DNA of 64,000 nucleotides from Corynebacterium tuberculostearicum (GTDB lineage Bacteria; Actinomycetota; Actinomycetes; Mycobacteriales; Mycobacteriaceae): NCBI RefSeq assembly GCF_030506365.1, contig NZ_CP073092.1, positions 744,001 to 808,000 of the forward strand, read 5' to 3'. Shown piece by piece: positions 44,987 to 53,123 of this stretch (position 1 is its first letter; each line of letters starts with the position of its first letter). The notes under the pieces were generated by a model. It saw only the letters and a program-made list of their open reading frames with translations, ran no database searches and was not told where the DNA came from. The position numbers and the translations under genes were made by a program.

Positions 44987-45565
44987 GTGAGCAAGACGTC
45001 CATCGCTAGCGCCCTCGCGGCGCTAAGCCTGGTGGCCGCTCCTGTTGCCCACGCCGCTGATTTCGGTGGGGACTTTGAGCTGCCCCAGCGCTGGAACGAC
45101 GACTACAAGCCAGGCACGCATTGCTCGACGCCGGGTGAAAACGGCACCTACGTCACCGCAAAGCGCCGCTGGTTCAAGCAGACCGACGCCACCAGCGTGG
45201 CTAACCGCAACGCCGAGGAAGTGCCGGTAAAGCACACCGTTACCCAGGCTCGCACCCAGACCATCGAGGTCTCCGGATCCGTTGAGGGCACCGGCGAGCT
45301 GGCCAAGGTGCTGACCAAGACCTATGGCTTCAACTACGTCAGCGAGCAGCACTGGAAGCTAAACCAGGTGGTTGGCCCGTACACCTTGCCTGCGAACTCG
45401 CAGGGCAAGCTGGTATGGGGCTTTACCATGCTCGACACTGACGGTCAGGACGTGCGCTGCAACTCCGACCAGCAGTGGGAAGCCCAGGGCAAGCCGTATT
45501 CGGCTTCTGTGCCAGAAGCGCGCTACTCCGAGCTGCGCCTCGAAGACGCGCCTGAGTGGAACTAG
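44987..45565 (+). CDS. Secreted single-domain beta protein (trio protein 3)
   Basis: 192 residues from GTG 44987, two bases after the previous stop. Signal MSKTSIASALAALSLVAAPV, cleavage after AHA (about 24). It aligns with protein 2 along its length: HCSTPGENGTYVTAKRRWF, EEVPVKHTVTQARTQTIEVS, VVGPYTLPANSQGKLVWGF, GQDVRCNSDQQWEAQGKPY and a closing PEWN (protein 2: NDWG). An ATG-like longer start at 44975 would lose the signal peptide context and overlap the previous gene. Confidence 0.85.
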   Translation: MSKTSIASALAALSLVAAPVAHAADFGGDFELPQRWNDDYKPGTHCSTPGENGTYVTAKRRWFKQTDATSVANRNAEEVPVKHTVTQARTQTIEVSGSVEGTGELAKVLTKTYGFNYVSEQHWKLNQVVGPYTLPANSQGKLVWGFTMLDTDGQDVRCNSDQQWEAQGKPYSASVPEARYSELRLEDAPEWN

Positions 45566-45580
45566 GCCACCACAACTATT

Positions 45581-45620
45581 AAGCGCCCTGTCGGCCCATA
45601 AGGACCGACAGGGCGCTTTT
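45581..45620. terminator. Strong terminator after the secreted trio
   Basis: Perfect 14-bp stem AAGCGCCCTGTCGG / CCGACAGGGCGCTT, then TT and CTCT. It separates the trio from the convergent treS operon. Confidence 0.9.
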
Positions 45621-45677
45621 CTCTGTGGGTTGCGCAGTGCGCCAGTAGGAGAGGAGGCTGCAGCTGCGCGCTCAGGC

Positions 45678-47168
45678 TTAGGCTGGCAGCCAGGCGTAGC
45701 CGTACGGCCCGAGCTCTACTGGGCCCAGGTCGATGGAGCGATCGCTGAAGTTGTGCAGGCACAGCAGATCGCCGCGTTGATAGCCAAGGACGGCTTCCTC
45801 GCCCGTCTCGACCGGCTCGCACGGAGCGGTGCCGAGATCCGGATGGGCATGGCGCTCGGCAATCATGGAGCGAACGGTGTTGAGCAACGAGGTGGCGTCA
45901 TCAAGCTGGGCGGCCACGGAGGTACCTCCCACAACCGGAAGGCGGGAAGGTGCTTTGGTGCTGAAACCAGAGTGCTCGGAATCGTCCCACTGCATTGGGG
46001 TGCGCACCGCATAGCGGTCTGGGAGCGTGGTGTCATCGAGCATGCCAATCTCATCGCCGTAGTAGATAAACGGTGCGCCCGGCAGGGTCATCAGCAGCGA
46101 GAACATGAGCTCCACCTTGCGGCGATCACCGTTCATCAGCGGCATCAGCCGGCGGGCAATGCCCACATGGGCGCGCATTTCATCATCGGGGAGGAAAGCC
46201 TCATACATTAGCTCGCGCACGTCATCGTCCACCATCTCCAGGGTGAGCTCATCGTGGTTGCGCAGGAAGGTACCCCATTGGCAGCCATCCGGCAGGGCGG
46301 GTAGTTCGTCGAGGATGGAGTAGACCGGGGTGGCGTCGGCAAGCGCCAATGCTTGGTACAACCGCGGCATAACCGGGAAGTTGAAGACCATGTGGAAGCG
46401 CTCGCCGTTGCCATAGAACTGCATGGTCTCTGCCGGGGGCTGGTTGGCCTCCGCGATGAGCACCGCATCCGGATAGTGGGTGTCCATGAAGGAGCGAATC
46501 TTCTCCACGAACTCGATGGTCTCCGGCAGGGACTCGCCGCCTACACCGTCGCGTTCAAAGAGGTAAGCAATGGCATCAAGGCGCAGGCCGTCTAATCCCT
46601 TGTCCATCCAGAAGGACAAGATCTTGAACACTTCCTCCTGCACGGCCGGGTTATCGTAGTTCAAATCCGGCTGGTGGGAGTAGAAGCGGTGGAAGTAGTA
46701 CTGGCCGCGCTGGTCATCCCAGGTCCAATTGGATGTTTCCACGTCGGTGAAAATGACACGGATTTCGGGGTAGCGCTCCGGGTCATCGCCCCAGACATAG
46801 AAATCGCCATAGGGGCCGGTGGGATCCGTGCGGGAGGCCTGGAACCACGGGTGGTCGGAGCTGGTGTGATTGAGCGCCAAATCCGTCATAATGCGCATGC
46901 CGCGGCGGTGCAGCTGGGCAATGAGCTCTTCAAAGTCCTCCATCGTGCCGTAATCCGGATGGATGGAGTAGTAGTCCGCGATATCGTAGCCATCATCGCG
47001 CAAGGGGCTGGCATAAAACGGTGAGAGCCACAGGCAGTCCACGCCGAGCCACTGCAGGTAATCCAGCTTATCGATGACCCCGCGCAGCGTGCCTACCTCC
47101 TTATCGCCGTCGGCCTTGAAGGAGCCGACGAGGGCCTGGTAGAAGACGGCATTGTGATACCAGCTCAT
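45678..47168 (-). CDS. treS: Trehalose synthase (maltose alpha-D-glucosyltransferase), GH13
   Basis: 496 residues. TreS-specific segments: WYHNAVFYQALVGSFKADGD, LDYLQWLGVDCLWLSPFYAS, DLALNHTSSDHPWFQASRTD, WDDQRGQYYFHRFYSHQPDL, nucleophile GLRLDAIAYLFERDG, acid/base LIAEANQPPAETM and third acid FLRNHDELTLEMV. It interconverts trehalose and maltose. Shorter than most TreS (about 570-600) at the C-terminus. Last gene of the sugar ABC operon; the start with AAAGGACC upstream overlaps the preceding small gene by ATGA. Confidence 0.9.
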   Translation of the reverse strand: MSWYHNAVFYQALVGSFKADGDKEVGTLRGVIDKLDYLQWLGVDCLWLSPFYASPLRDDGYDIADYYSIHPDYGTMEDFEELIAQLHRRGMRIMTDLALNHTSSDHPWFQASRTDPTGPYGDFYVWGDDPERYPEIRVIFTDVETSNWTWDDQRGQYYFHRFYSHQPDLNYDNPAVQEEVFKILSFWMDKGLDGLRLDAIAYLFERDGVGGESLPETIEFVEKIRSFMDTHYPDAVLIAEANQPPAETMQFYGNGERFHMVFNFPVMPRLYQALALADATPVYSILDELPALPDGCQWGTFLRNHDELTLEMVDDDVRELMYEAFLPDDEMRAHVGIARRLMPLMNGDRRKVELMFSLLMTLPGAPFIYYGDEIGMLDDTTLPDRYAVRTPMQWDDSEHSGFSTKAPSRLPVVGGTSVAAQLDDATSLLNTVRSMIAERHAHPDLGTAPCEPVETGEEAVLGYQRGDLLCLHNFSDRSIDLGPVELGPYGYAWLPA

Positions 47169-47350
47169 GAAAGGTCCTTTCTTTTCGCCCGCCAGGTCAG
47201 GTAGGTAAGGAGGCACAGGGTGCCGGCCAGGAGGCCGGGCCAGAGGGCGGGGGAGTCGTGGAAGAGATTGAGTACAGCTTGGATAACCGCGAGGAGGCTA
47301 AAGAAACCGAGGAAGCCTAAGGCGGTATCCCACAGCATGGCCCGACGCAT
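47165..47350 (-). CDS. Small two-helix membrane protein in the trehalose transporter operon (61 aa)
   Basis: Starts MRRAMLWDTALGFLGFFSLL, with two hydrophobic helices (about 9-28 and 35-52) and a basic end AKRKDLS. It overlaps treS (ATGA) and follows the permease immediately (start and stop share bases at 47350). C. glutamicum trehalose/maltose ABC loci also carry a small membrane protein of unclear role; equivalence is inferred from position. Confidence 0.7.
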   Translation of the reverse strand: MRRAMLWDTALGFLGFFSLLAVIQAVLNLFHDSPALWPGLLAGTLCLLTYLTWRAKRKDLS

Positions 47351-48171
47351 TAGGCCTTGACACCGCCAGCGGTCAGGCCGGCGACGATGCGGTGCTGGAA
47401 GATGAGCACCATGATGACCAATGGGATGGTCACCAATGCGCCGGCGGCCATGGTGGCGGCATACGGGTACTCGAAAGCGGACGGGCCGGAAAAGCGTGCA
47501 ATGGCTACGGTCACCGGCTCGGTATCGGTGGTGGACAGCTGCTTGGCCAGCATGAACTCATTCCACGTGGTGATAAAGGCGATGATCGCGGTGGTAAATA
47601 GCGCCGGCGCCGCCAGAGGGAGGAGGATGAGGCGGAAAGCCTGGGAGCGCGAGGCGCCATCCACCCGGGCTGCTTCTTCTAGTTCCCAGGGCAGCTGGCG
47701 GAAGAAGCTCAGCAGCGTATAAACCGTCAGCGGAAGCGCGAAGGAAATATTGGGGATGATCATCGCGCGGTAAGTACCAATCCATTCCAGGTTGCCAAAG
47801 AGCTGGAAGAGCGGGGTGACCAAGGCAATGGCCGGGAACATCGAGGCGGCCAGGATAATTCCGGTCACGATTCCCTTCCCCGGGAAGTCATAGCGGGAAA
47901 GTGCATAGGCGGTGAAGACGCCGATGAGCACGGCCACAGCGGTGGTAACCAGGGAGATAAGCAGTGAGTTTCCCAGCGCGGCTAGGAAGTCATTTCCCTT
48001 ATCGGTAGCCAGGGCATCGCGGAAATTATCCAGAGTGACGTGGGTGGGCCACGGGGTGGTATCGAAGGTGAAACGCTGATCCCGCAGCGCCGTCACCAGC
48101 ATCCAGTAGAAGGGCGCTAGTCCCCAGAACATGATGAAAATGATGCCGGCGTAGTGTCCGAATTTACGCAT
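47350..48171 (-). CDS. ABC sugar permease, MalG/SugB-like (TusG type)
   Basis: 273 residues with six helices and the EAA coupling loop EEAARVDGASRSQAFRLILLP. N-terminal FYWMLVTALRD and the YALSRYDFPGK segment are standard for MalG-type carbohydrate permeases. Overlaps the upstream permease stop (TAATG). Given the TreS gene and the position near birA, trehalose is the most likely substrate. Confidence 0.88.
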   Translation of the reverse strand: MRKFGHYAGIIFIMFWGLAPFYWMLVTALRDQRFTFDTTPWPTHVTLDNFRDALATDKGNDFLAALGNSLLISLVTTAVAVLIGVFTAYALSRYDFPGKGIVTGIILAASMFPAIALVTPLFQLFGNLEWIGTYRAMIIPNISFALPLTVYTLLSFFRQLPWELEEAARVDGASRSQAFRLILLPLAAPALFTTAIIAFITTWNEFMLAKQLSTTDTEPVTVAIARFSGPSAFEYPYAATMAAGALVTIPLVIMVLIFQHRIVAGLTAGGVKA

Positions 48172-49175
48172 TATTTAGCTGCCTTCCTGCCGGAGACATC
48201 CGCGCCAAGGAAGCGGATGAGGATAAAGGCGACGACGAAGATGAGAAGGAAAATAAGGGTGGAGAGCGCGGAGGCGGAGTTGAAGTTACCCTGGCGCATA
48301 TCTTCTACCACCAGCTGCGAGATGGTCGCGGTGGGGGAGTTGGAGGAACTAGAAATCATGATGACCGGTAGGTCATACATGCGCAGCGCATCCAGGGTAC
48401 GGAAGAGCACGGCCACCATGAGCGCCGGGCGCACCAGCGGGAGGGTGATGCGGAAGAAGGTCTGAATACGGTTGGCGCCGTCCACACGGGCGGCATCGTA
48501 AACGTCCTTGGGAATCATCTGCAGGCCGGCCAGGATGAGCAGCGCCATGAATGGTGCTGTCTTCCATACGTCCGCGATGATGACAGCCAGGCGAGCGTAA
48601 AACGGGTCCGTGGTCCAAGCAATATTCGCACCAAGCAGCGAGTTAACGATGCCCTCCGGGGCGAACATGAACTGCCACAGCTTGGCCGTGACGGCCGTAG
48701 GAATGGCCCAGGGGATAAGCACCGCCGCGCGCACCAGGCCGCGGCCGCGGTACTCGCCATTCATAATGAGCGCCATCAGCATGCCCAGGATGGTTTCCAG
48801 CAGTACGGTAACGATGGTGAAAAAGAGCGTGATCTTTACCGCGGGCCAGAAGTCCGTGGCGATAACGCCCGGCGGGCAGGTAGAAATCTGACCAGTGCCG
48901 GACACACACCGGTTATTAATCCAGTACAGGTAATTTTCCAGCCCGGCAAAGCCGCCTTCCTCAAAAAGCCCCGTTTGCGGGTTGAGCTGCCTATTGCCTT
49001 GGAAGGACAGGAAAATGGCGCGGATGATGGGGTAGCCGATGATGACGGCGAGCACGATGAGCGCCGGAGCAATCAGCCCGGCCACGCGCCCATAATTCTT
49101 GCGCTGGGGCTTCGTCGCGCTTGCCGACGCCCCCTTCGGCGCCCCCTTGGACGCAGTCGGCGAAGCTATAGCCAC
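48171..49175 (-). CDS. ABC sugar permease, MalF/SugA-like (TusF type)
   Basis: 334 residues: a polar, Ala/Ser/Lys-rich N-terminus (about 35), then six to seven helices with the EAA loop YDAARVDGANRIQTFFRITL. The GTG start has AGAAAGGCGGT upstream. A periplasmic-side loop carries two Cys (NNRCVSGTGQISTCPP). The second gene of the operon after the binding protein. Confidence 0.88.
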   Translation of the reverse strand: MAIASPTASKGAPKGASASATKPQRKNYGRVAGLIAPALIVLAVIIGYPIIRAIFLSFQGNRQLNPQTGLFEEGGFAGLENYLYWINNRCVSGTGQISTCPPGVIATDFWPAVKITLFFTIVTVLLETILGMLMALIMNGEYRGRGLVRAAVLIPWAIPTAVTAKLWQFMFAPEGIVNSLLGANIAWTTDPFYARLAVIIADVWKTAPFMALLILAGLQMIPKDVYDAARVDGANRIQTFFRITLPLVRPALMVAVLFRTLDALRMYDLPVIMISSSSNSPTATISQLVVEDMRQGNFNSASALSTLIFLLIFVVAFILIRFLGADVSGRKAAK

Positions 49176-49252
49176 GTTGGACCGCCTTTCTGTTCAAGAA
49201 ATGCTAAGTATTGGCTAGATTCTATCCCCATTAGGGGAGTGAAAACCACAAA

Positions 49253-49286
49253 GGGTGAGGCGGCGGGTTGTCCGCCTACCTCACCC
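49253..49286 (-). terminator. Stem-loop between the binding-protein and permease genes (intra-operon attenuator)
   Basis: GGGTGAGG (49253-49260) pairs with CCTCACCC (49279-49286), with GGCGG/CCGCC inside; CTTTG follows on the minus strand. It probably lowers read-through into the permeases so that more binding protein is made. Confidence 0.65.
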
Positions 49287-49297
49287 GGATTGGGCGT

Positions 49298-50548
49298 TTA
49301 GCCCTGGGAAGCCGATTCGATGGCCGCCTTCATATCGGCGGTGGCATCATCCACCGACTTGCCATCCGTCAATGCAGCGTAGGCATTGTCTTGGATGGCC
49401 TTGGAAATCGCCGAGTAGAACGGGGAAACCGGGCGCGGTGCCGCGTTCTCCAGAGACTCCTTGAGTGCCGGCAGATACGGGAATTCCTGCTGCAGCTGCG
49501 GGTCATCGTAGATGGAAGCCAAGACCGGCGGGAAGGACTGCTCCGCAAAGGACTTCTGGTTGTCCTCGTTGATGATGAACTTCATGAAGTCGAGCGCAGT
49601 GCCCTTATTCTTGGAGTTGATATTGATGCCGTTGTTATAGCCGCCCAGCGTGGACACGCCTACGCCGTCCTTGCCCAGCGGGGCCTGAACCTCGACGTCG
49701 ACGCCGGCATCAACCGCATTGGAGTACATATATGGCCAGTTCACGGCGAAGGCGGTCTTGCCCTCGGTAAAGGCCATATTGGTTTCTTCCTCGGTGGCGG
49801 CGGTGGAGTCCTTGGAAATGGTCTCCTCCTTGTAGGCATCCACCATGGCCTGCAGGCCGTCCTTGGCCTCCTTGGAATCAACGGTGACGTTGCCGTCCTT
49901 ATCCAGGACGGAACCGCCCCAACCTTCCATAAAGTCGGCGGTGTTGAGTGCCAAGCCCTCGTACTGCTTGAGCTGGGTGGTCAGGCAGTCCTTGCCCTTG
50001 TCCAGTGCCTTGCAGGCGGACTTAAGGTCCGCGAACTTCTCCGGCGCCTTGTCCGCGAGCTTGGTATTGCGGAAAAGCAGCTGTCCGTTGGTGTTTTGCG
50101 GCAGTGCGTAGAGCACGTCGTTATAGGTGGCGGACTCCACGGTGGCCGGCAAGAGCTCATCCGTATTGGTTTCAAAGTCACCATTGAGCGGCTGGAGCCA
50201 CTGGTTGGCGGCGAACTCCGCGGTCCACACCACGTCCAGGGCCATAACATCGTAGTCATCGCTGCCCGCCTGCAGGGACTGCACCAGGGTTTCGCGCTGG
50301 GCGTCGGCCTCGCCGGCTAGCTCCTTGAGGGTGACCTTCTCATCTGGGTGCTGCTCGTTCCACTTCTCGATGATGGGCGTCACCTTGTCCGTGTCATTTT
50401 TGCCCATGGCAAAGGTGATGGGGCCGTGCGCATCCGCGCCGCCCTCGGAGGAACCGCCCGCAGCGGAATCGGAGGAGGAAGAAGAGCAGCCGGCCAGTGC
50501 CAAAACTGCGGTTGTCGCAACGGTGGTGCGAAGCAGGAATTTCTTCAT
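49298..50548 (-). CDS. Extracellular sugar-binding lipoprotein of ABC importer (TusE/LpqY-like)
   Basis: 416 residues. Lipoprotein signal MKKFLLRTTVATTAVLALAG then Cys, followed by a Ser/Gly spacer. It has a family 1-type solute-binding layout (ITFAMGKNDTDKVTPIIEKW, VMALDVVWTAEFAANQWLQP, FAVNWPYMYSNAVDAG). ATG 50548 is preceded by AAAGGTG; the in-frame GTG three codons upstream overlaps that site and is less likely. First gene after the ATPase, and probably binds trehalose or maltose. Confidence 0.87.
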   Translation of the reverse strand: MKKFLLRTTVATTAVLALAGCSSSSSDSAAGGSSEGGADAHGPITFAMGKNDTDKVTPIIEKWNEQHPDEKVTLKELAGEADAQRETLVQSLQAGSDDYDVMALDVVWTAEFAANQWLQPLNGDFETNTDELLPATVESATYNDVLYALPQNTNGQLLFRNTKLADKAPEKFADLKSACKALDKGKDCLTTQLKQYEGLALNTADFMEGWGGSVLDKDGNVTVDSKEAKDGLQAMVDAYKEETISKDSTAATEEETNMAFTEGKTAFAVNWPYMYSNAVDAGVDVEVQAPLGKDGVGVSTLGGYNNGININSKNKGTALDFMKFIINEDNQKSFAEQSFPPVLASIYDDPQLQQEFPYLPALKESLENAAPRPVSPFYSAISKAIQDNAYAALTDGKSVDDATADMKAAIESASQG

Positions 50549-50723
50549 GGAATTCACCTTTCGGAAAACTTTCGGTTCTTTAAACCTAAAATACGGAAAC
50601 CAAAAGGTGGATAATTTTGGCCTATTTAACTCTAAACGGGGGTAGAAAAGGGGCTGTGTGTGGCGGGGACGCGTACCTGCGCCCCCGAACCCAGCTTTCT
50701 CCGCAGCCTAGCCTCCGCTAGAA

Positions 50724-51716
50724 CTAGTCCTGCGCGATGCGGCGGCCCGTTTCCGGATCGAAGCGGTGCGCCTCGCGTGGGTTGAAGGTCAGCACGACCT
50801 CCTCGCCGCGCTGCGGTGGGGTGCCTTCAGCCCGGGCGACCAGGCGATTTTCGCCCACGGTGACGTAGACAAAAGACTCGGCGCCGAGTTCTTCCACGAT
50901 GTCTACGACGCCCTGGAAGCCTACCGGGCCCTTATTGATGAACATCTTTTCCGGGCGCACGCCCACGCGGGAGCCGTTGTAATCAAAGATATTCATCGCC
51001 GGCGAGCCTATGAAACCGGCGACGAATTCGTTCGCGGGGGCGTCGTAAAGCTCCCGCGGCGGGGCTACCTGCTGCAGCTCGCCGTCCTTGAGCACCGCCA
51101 CGCGGTCGCCCATGGTCATAGCCTCCACCTGGTCGTGGGTGACATACACGGTCGTCGTGCCCAGGCGCTGCTGCAAACTGGCCAGCTCCGCACGGGTCTG
51201 CACGCGCAACTTGGCATCCAGGTTGGACAGCGGCTCGTCCATGAGGAAGGCCTTCGGCTCGCGGACAATGGCCCTACCCATGGCTACGCGCTGGCGCTGG
51301 CCGCCGGACAGATCCTTGGGCTTGCGCTTGAGATACTCGGTCAGGCCAAGCGTTTCCGCCGCCTCGTGCACCTTGGCCTTGATCTCGGCCTTGGGAAGCT
51401 TCGCCAGCTTCAGGGCAAAGCCCATGTTTTCCTCTACCGTCAGGTGCGGGTAGAGGGCATAGTTCTGGAAGACCATGGCGATATCGCGATCACCTGGTTC
51501 CAGGTTGGTCACATCCTTGCCGTCGATGGTGATGCGGCCGCTGGATGTAGGTTCCAGGCCCGCTAGCGCGCGTAGCGTTGTGGACTTGCCGCAGCCCGAT
51601 GGGCCAACGAGGACTAGGAATTCGCCGTCTGCGATATCGAGATCCAAGTCTTTTACCGTGGGCGCGCTCGCGCCGGGGTAGGTGATGTTGACCTTTTCAA
51701 AAGTGACCTTTGCCAT
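50724..51716 (-). CDS. ABC sugar importer ATP-binding protein (MsmK/UgpC/SugC type)
   Basis: 330 residues. Walker A LVGPSGCGKSTTLRALAGL, signature KDLSGGQRQRVAMGRAIV, Walker B AFLMDEPLSNLDAKLR, switch His TVYVTHDQVEAMT, then a C-terminal OB/TOBE region slightly shorter than usual. It energises the MalF/MalG-type permeases encoded downstream. Start at MAKVTFEKV. Divergent from birA across 44 bp. Confidence 0.92.
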   Translation of the reverse strand: MAKVTFEKVNITYPGASAPTVKDLDLDIADGEFLVLVGPSGCGKSTTLRALAGLEPTSSGRITIDGKDVTNLEPGDRDIAMVFQNYALYPHLTVEENMGFALKLAKLPKAEIKAKVHEAAETLGLTEYLKRKPKDLSGGQRQRVAMGRAIVREPKAFLMDEPLSNLDAKLRVQTRAELASLQQRLGTTTVYVTHDQVEAMTMGDRVAVLKDGELQQVAPPRELYDAPANEFVAGFIGSPAMNIFDYNGSRVGVRPEKMFINKGPVGFQGVVDIVEELGAESFVYVTVGENRLVARAEGTPPQRGEEVVLTFNPREAHRFDPETGRRIAQD

Positions 51717-51746
51717 GCGCAACACACTAGCACCATTGGCGGCCGG

Positions 51747-51752
51747 TATCCT
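51747..51752 (+). promoter_or_regulatory. -10 hexamer TATCCT of birA
   Basis: TATCCT ends 8 nt before ATG 51761, consistent with a leaderless mRNA. Confidence 0.5.
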
Positions 51753-51760
51753 TGAAGCTT

Positions 51761-52645
51761 ATGACTGCACTTGATTTGGAACGCATTCGCACCGCGCTGG
51801 CGGACGATTTCACCACCATCGATTTCGTGGAAAAGACCGGCTCCACCAATACCGATTTGATGCAGGCCACCAACGTTGCGGATGGCACCGTGCTGCTTGC
51901 CGACGAACAACTTTCCGGCAAGGGCCGCCTCGGCCGCACTTGGACCGCGCCGGCCGGCTCCCAGGTCATCTTCTCCGTGCTCCTGCTGCCGGAATCCCTC
52001 GAGCACTTGGGCACCTTGCCGCTGGCCGCGGGCCTTGCGGTGACCGATTCCATTGAGGGCACCGTGCTCAAATGGCCAAACGACGTGCATATCGACGGCA
52101 ATAAGCTGTGTGGCATCCTTGCCGAGGCCGGCCCCGTGGGCCAAGCCTTCAAGGCCGCGCCAAAGACCGAGCTCACCAAGGTGGAAGTAGGCAAGACTGA
52201 AGTCAATAAGGCCGAGGTTAATAAGGCTGAAGTCAATAAAGCAGAGGTTAATAAGGCAGAGGTTAATAAGGCAGTAGGTGGCGCCGCACCATCCGCGCGC
52301 GTCGTCGTGGGCATGGGCATCAATGTCACCCTGACTCGTGAGGAACTACCTATTGAAAAGGCCACCTCGCTCGCGCTCGAGGGCCGCGATACGGACCGCA
52401 CCGAGCTGGCCATTACCGTGCTGAAGAACCTGCGCCGTCGCATCGTGCAGTGGGAGAACCAAGATCCGCAGCTCCTGCGCGACTACCGTGCGGTCTGCTC
52501 CTCGCTTGGCCAGGAGGTGCGCTTGGAAACTCCGTCCGGCGATGTGACCGGGCATGTCGATGAAATCGGCGAGGACGGCCGCATCATGGTCGCCGGCGAG
52601 TACTACTCCGCGGGCGATGTCACGCACCTGCGTCCGCAGCAGTAA
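51761..52645 (+). CDS. birA: Biotin--[acetyl-CoA-carboxylase] ligase with an inserted pentapeptide repeat tract
   Basis: 294 residues, no N-terminal DNA-binding domain. Catalytic landmarks: EKTGSTNTDLM, the biotinyl-AMP loop EQLSGKGRLGRTWTAP, LKWPNDVHIDGNKLCGILAE, VVVGMGINVTLT and a C-terminal SH3-like domain. Between GILAEA and VVVGMGIN, where most enzymes have a short turn, there is a tract of repeated E-V-N-K-A (about residues 137-172). It biotinylates AccBC and Pyc. The upstream TTG start was rejected because the -10 overlaps it. Confidence 0.92.
   Translation: MTALDLERIRTALADDFTTIDFVEKTGSTNTDLMQATNVADGTVLLADEQLSGKGRLGRTWTAPAGSQVIFSVLLLPESLEHLGTLPLAAGLAVTDSIEGTVLKWPNDVHIDGNKLCGILAEAGPVGQAFKAAPKTELTKVEVGKTEVNKAEVNKAEVNKAEVNKAEVNKAVGGAAPSARVVVGMGINVTLTREELPIEKATSLALEGRDTDRTELAITVLKNLRRRIVQWENQDPQLLRDYRAVCSSLGQEVRLETPSGDVTGHVDEIGEDGRIMVAGEYYSAGDVTHLRPQQ
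52169..52273 (+). repeat. 15-bp tandem repeat (minisatellite) inside birA
   Basis: Five near-identical 15-bp units (GAGGTTAATAAGGCA or GAAGTCAATAAGGCC type) from 52199 to 52273, preceded by two diverged units (52184-52198 and 52169-52183). All are in frame, encoding E-V-N-K-A repeats. Units alternate GTC/GTT and GCC/GCT/GCA, so some copies are older than others. Confidence 0.95.
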
Positions 52646-52682
52646 ACCACCACAGTAGACACGCGAGGTAGCATCCATAGCT

Positions 52683-53123
52683 ATGGGACTAATGAAGATG
52701 GGCCAAGGAGAGGTCAAGCGCGCGGATGTCTCCGCGCCGTTTCGCGCGCTGATTTTCCCCTTCCTCGAGCTCATCCTCATCACCGGCCTGCTGTGGATTG
52801 CCATCGGCTGGTGCGATGTCCAAGCGGTAGATCCGATGCTGCGCAATGGTCTCGTCGCGGTGTGGGCGCTGCTGGGAATCTGGCGCTTTCTCATTCCCCT
52901 TTATAAGGCCCGCCGAAAGCGCTTCATCGTGACCAATAGGCGCGTCATCGCGCGCGAGGGCCGCAATGTCGATTCGATTCCGCTGCAGGATATCCGCGGC
53001 GCCCGCAAGCGTCGGGGAGGGGTATCCCTAGCGATTCACGGCTGGGACCGGGCCATGTATTTTCCCAACGTGGCCAAGCCCAAGCGCGTGGCCGAGATTA
53101 TTAATGATCGCCCTTGGTTTTAA
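52683..53123 (+). CDS. PH-domain membrane protein
   Basis: 146 residues: two hydrophobic helices (about 24-45 and 55-72), then a bacterial PH domain (KRFIVTNRRVIAREGRNVDS, IPLQDIRGARKRRGGVSLAI). Such proteins are common beside birA/purK in mycolate actinobacteria, and their role is unknown. Start at ATG 52683, with TAGCAT a few bases upstream. The 3' end overlaps the convergent decarboxylase gene by 23 bp. Confidence 0.82.
   Translation: MGLMKMGQGEVKRADVSAPFRALIFPFLELILITGLLWIAIGWCDVQAVDPMLRNGLVAVWALLGIWRFLIPLYKARRKRFIVTNRRVIAREGRNVDSIPLQDIRGARKRRGGVSLAIHGWDRAMYFPNVAKPKRVAEIINDRPWF

Noticed and set aside
45372..46211. 279-codon plus-strand open frame running from the third trio gene into treS
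   Set aside because: Crosses a strong terminator and lies antisense to treS; out of frame with the real secreted protein.
52169..52273. Short regular repeats considered as a CRISPR array
   Set aside because: Units are 15 bp, directly adjacent, without spacers, and in frame inside birA.
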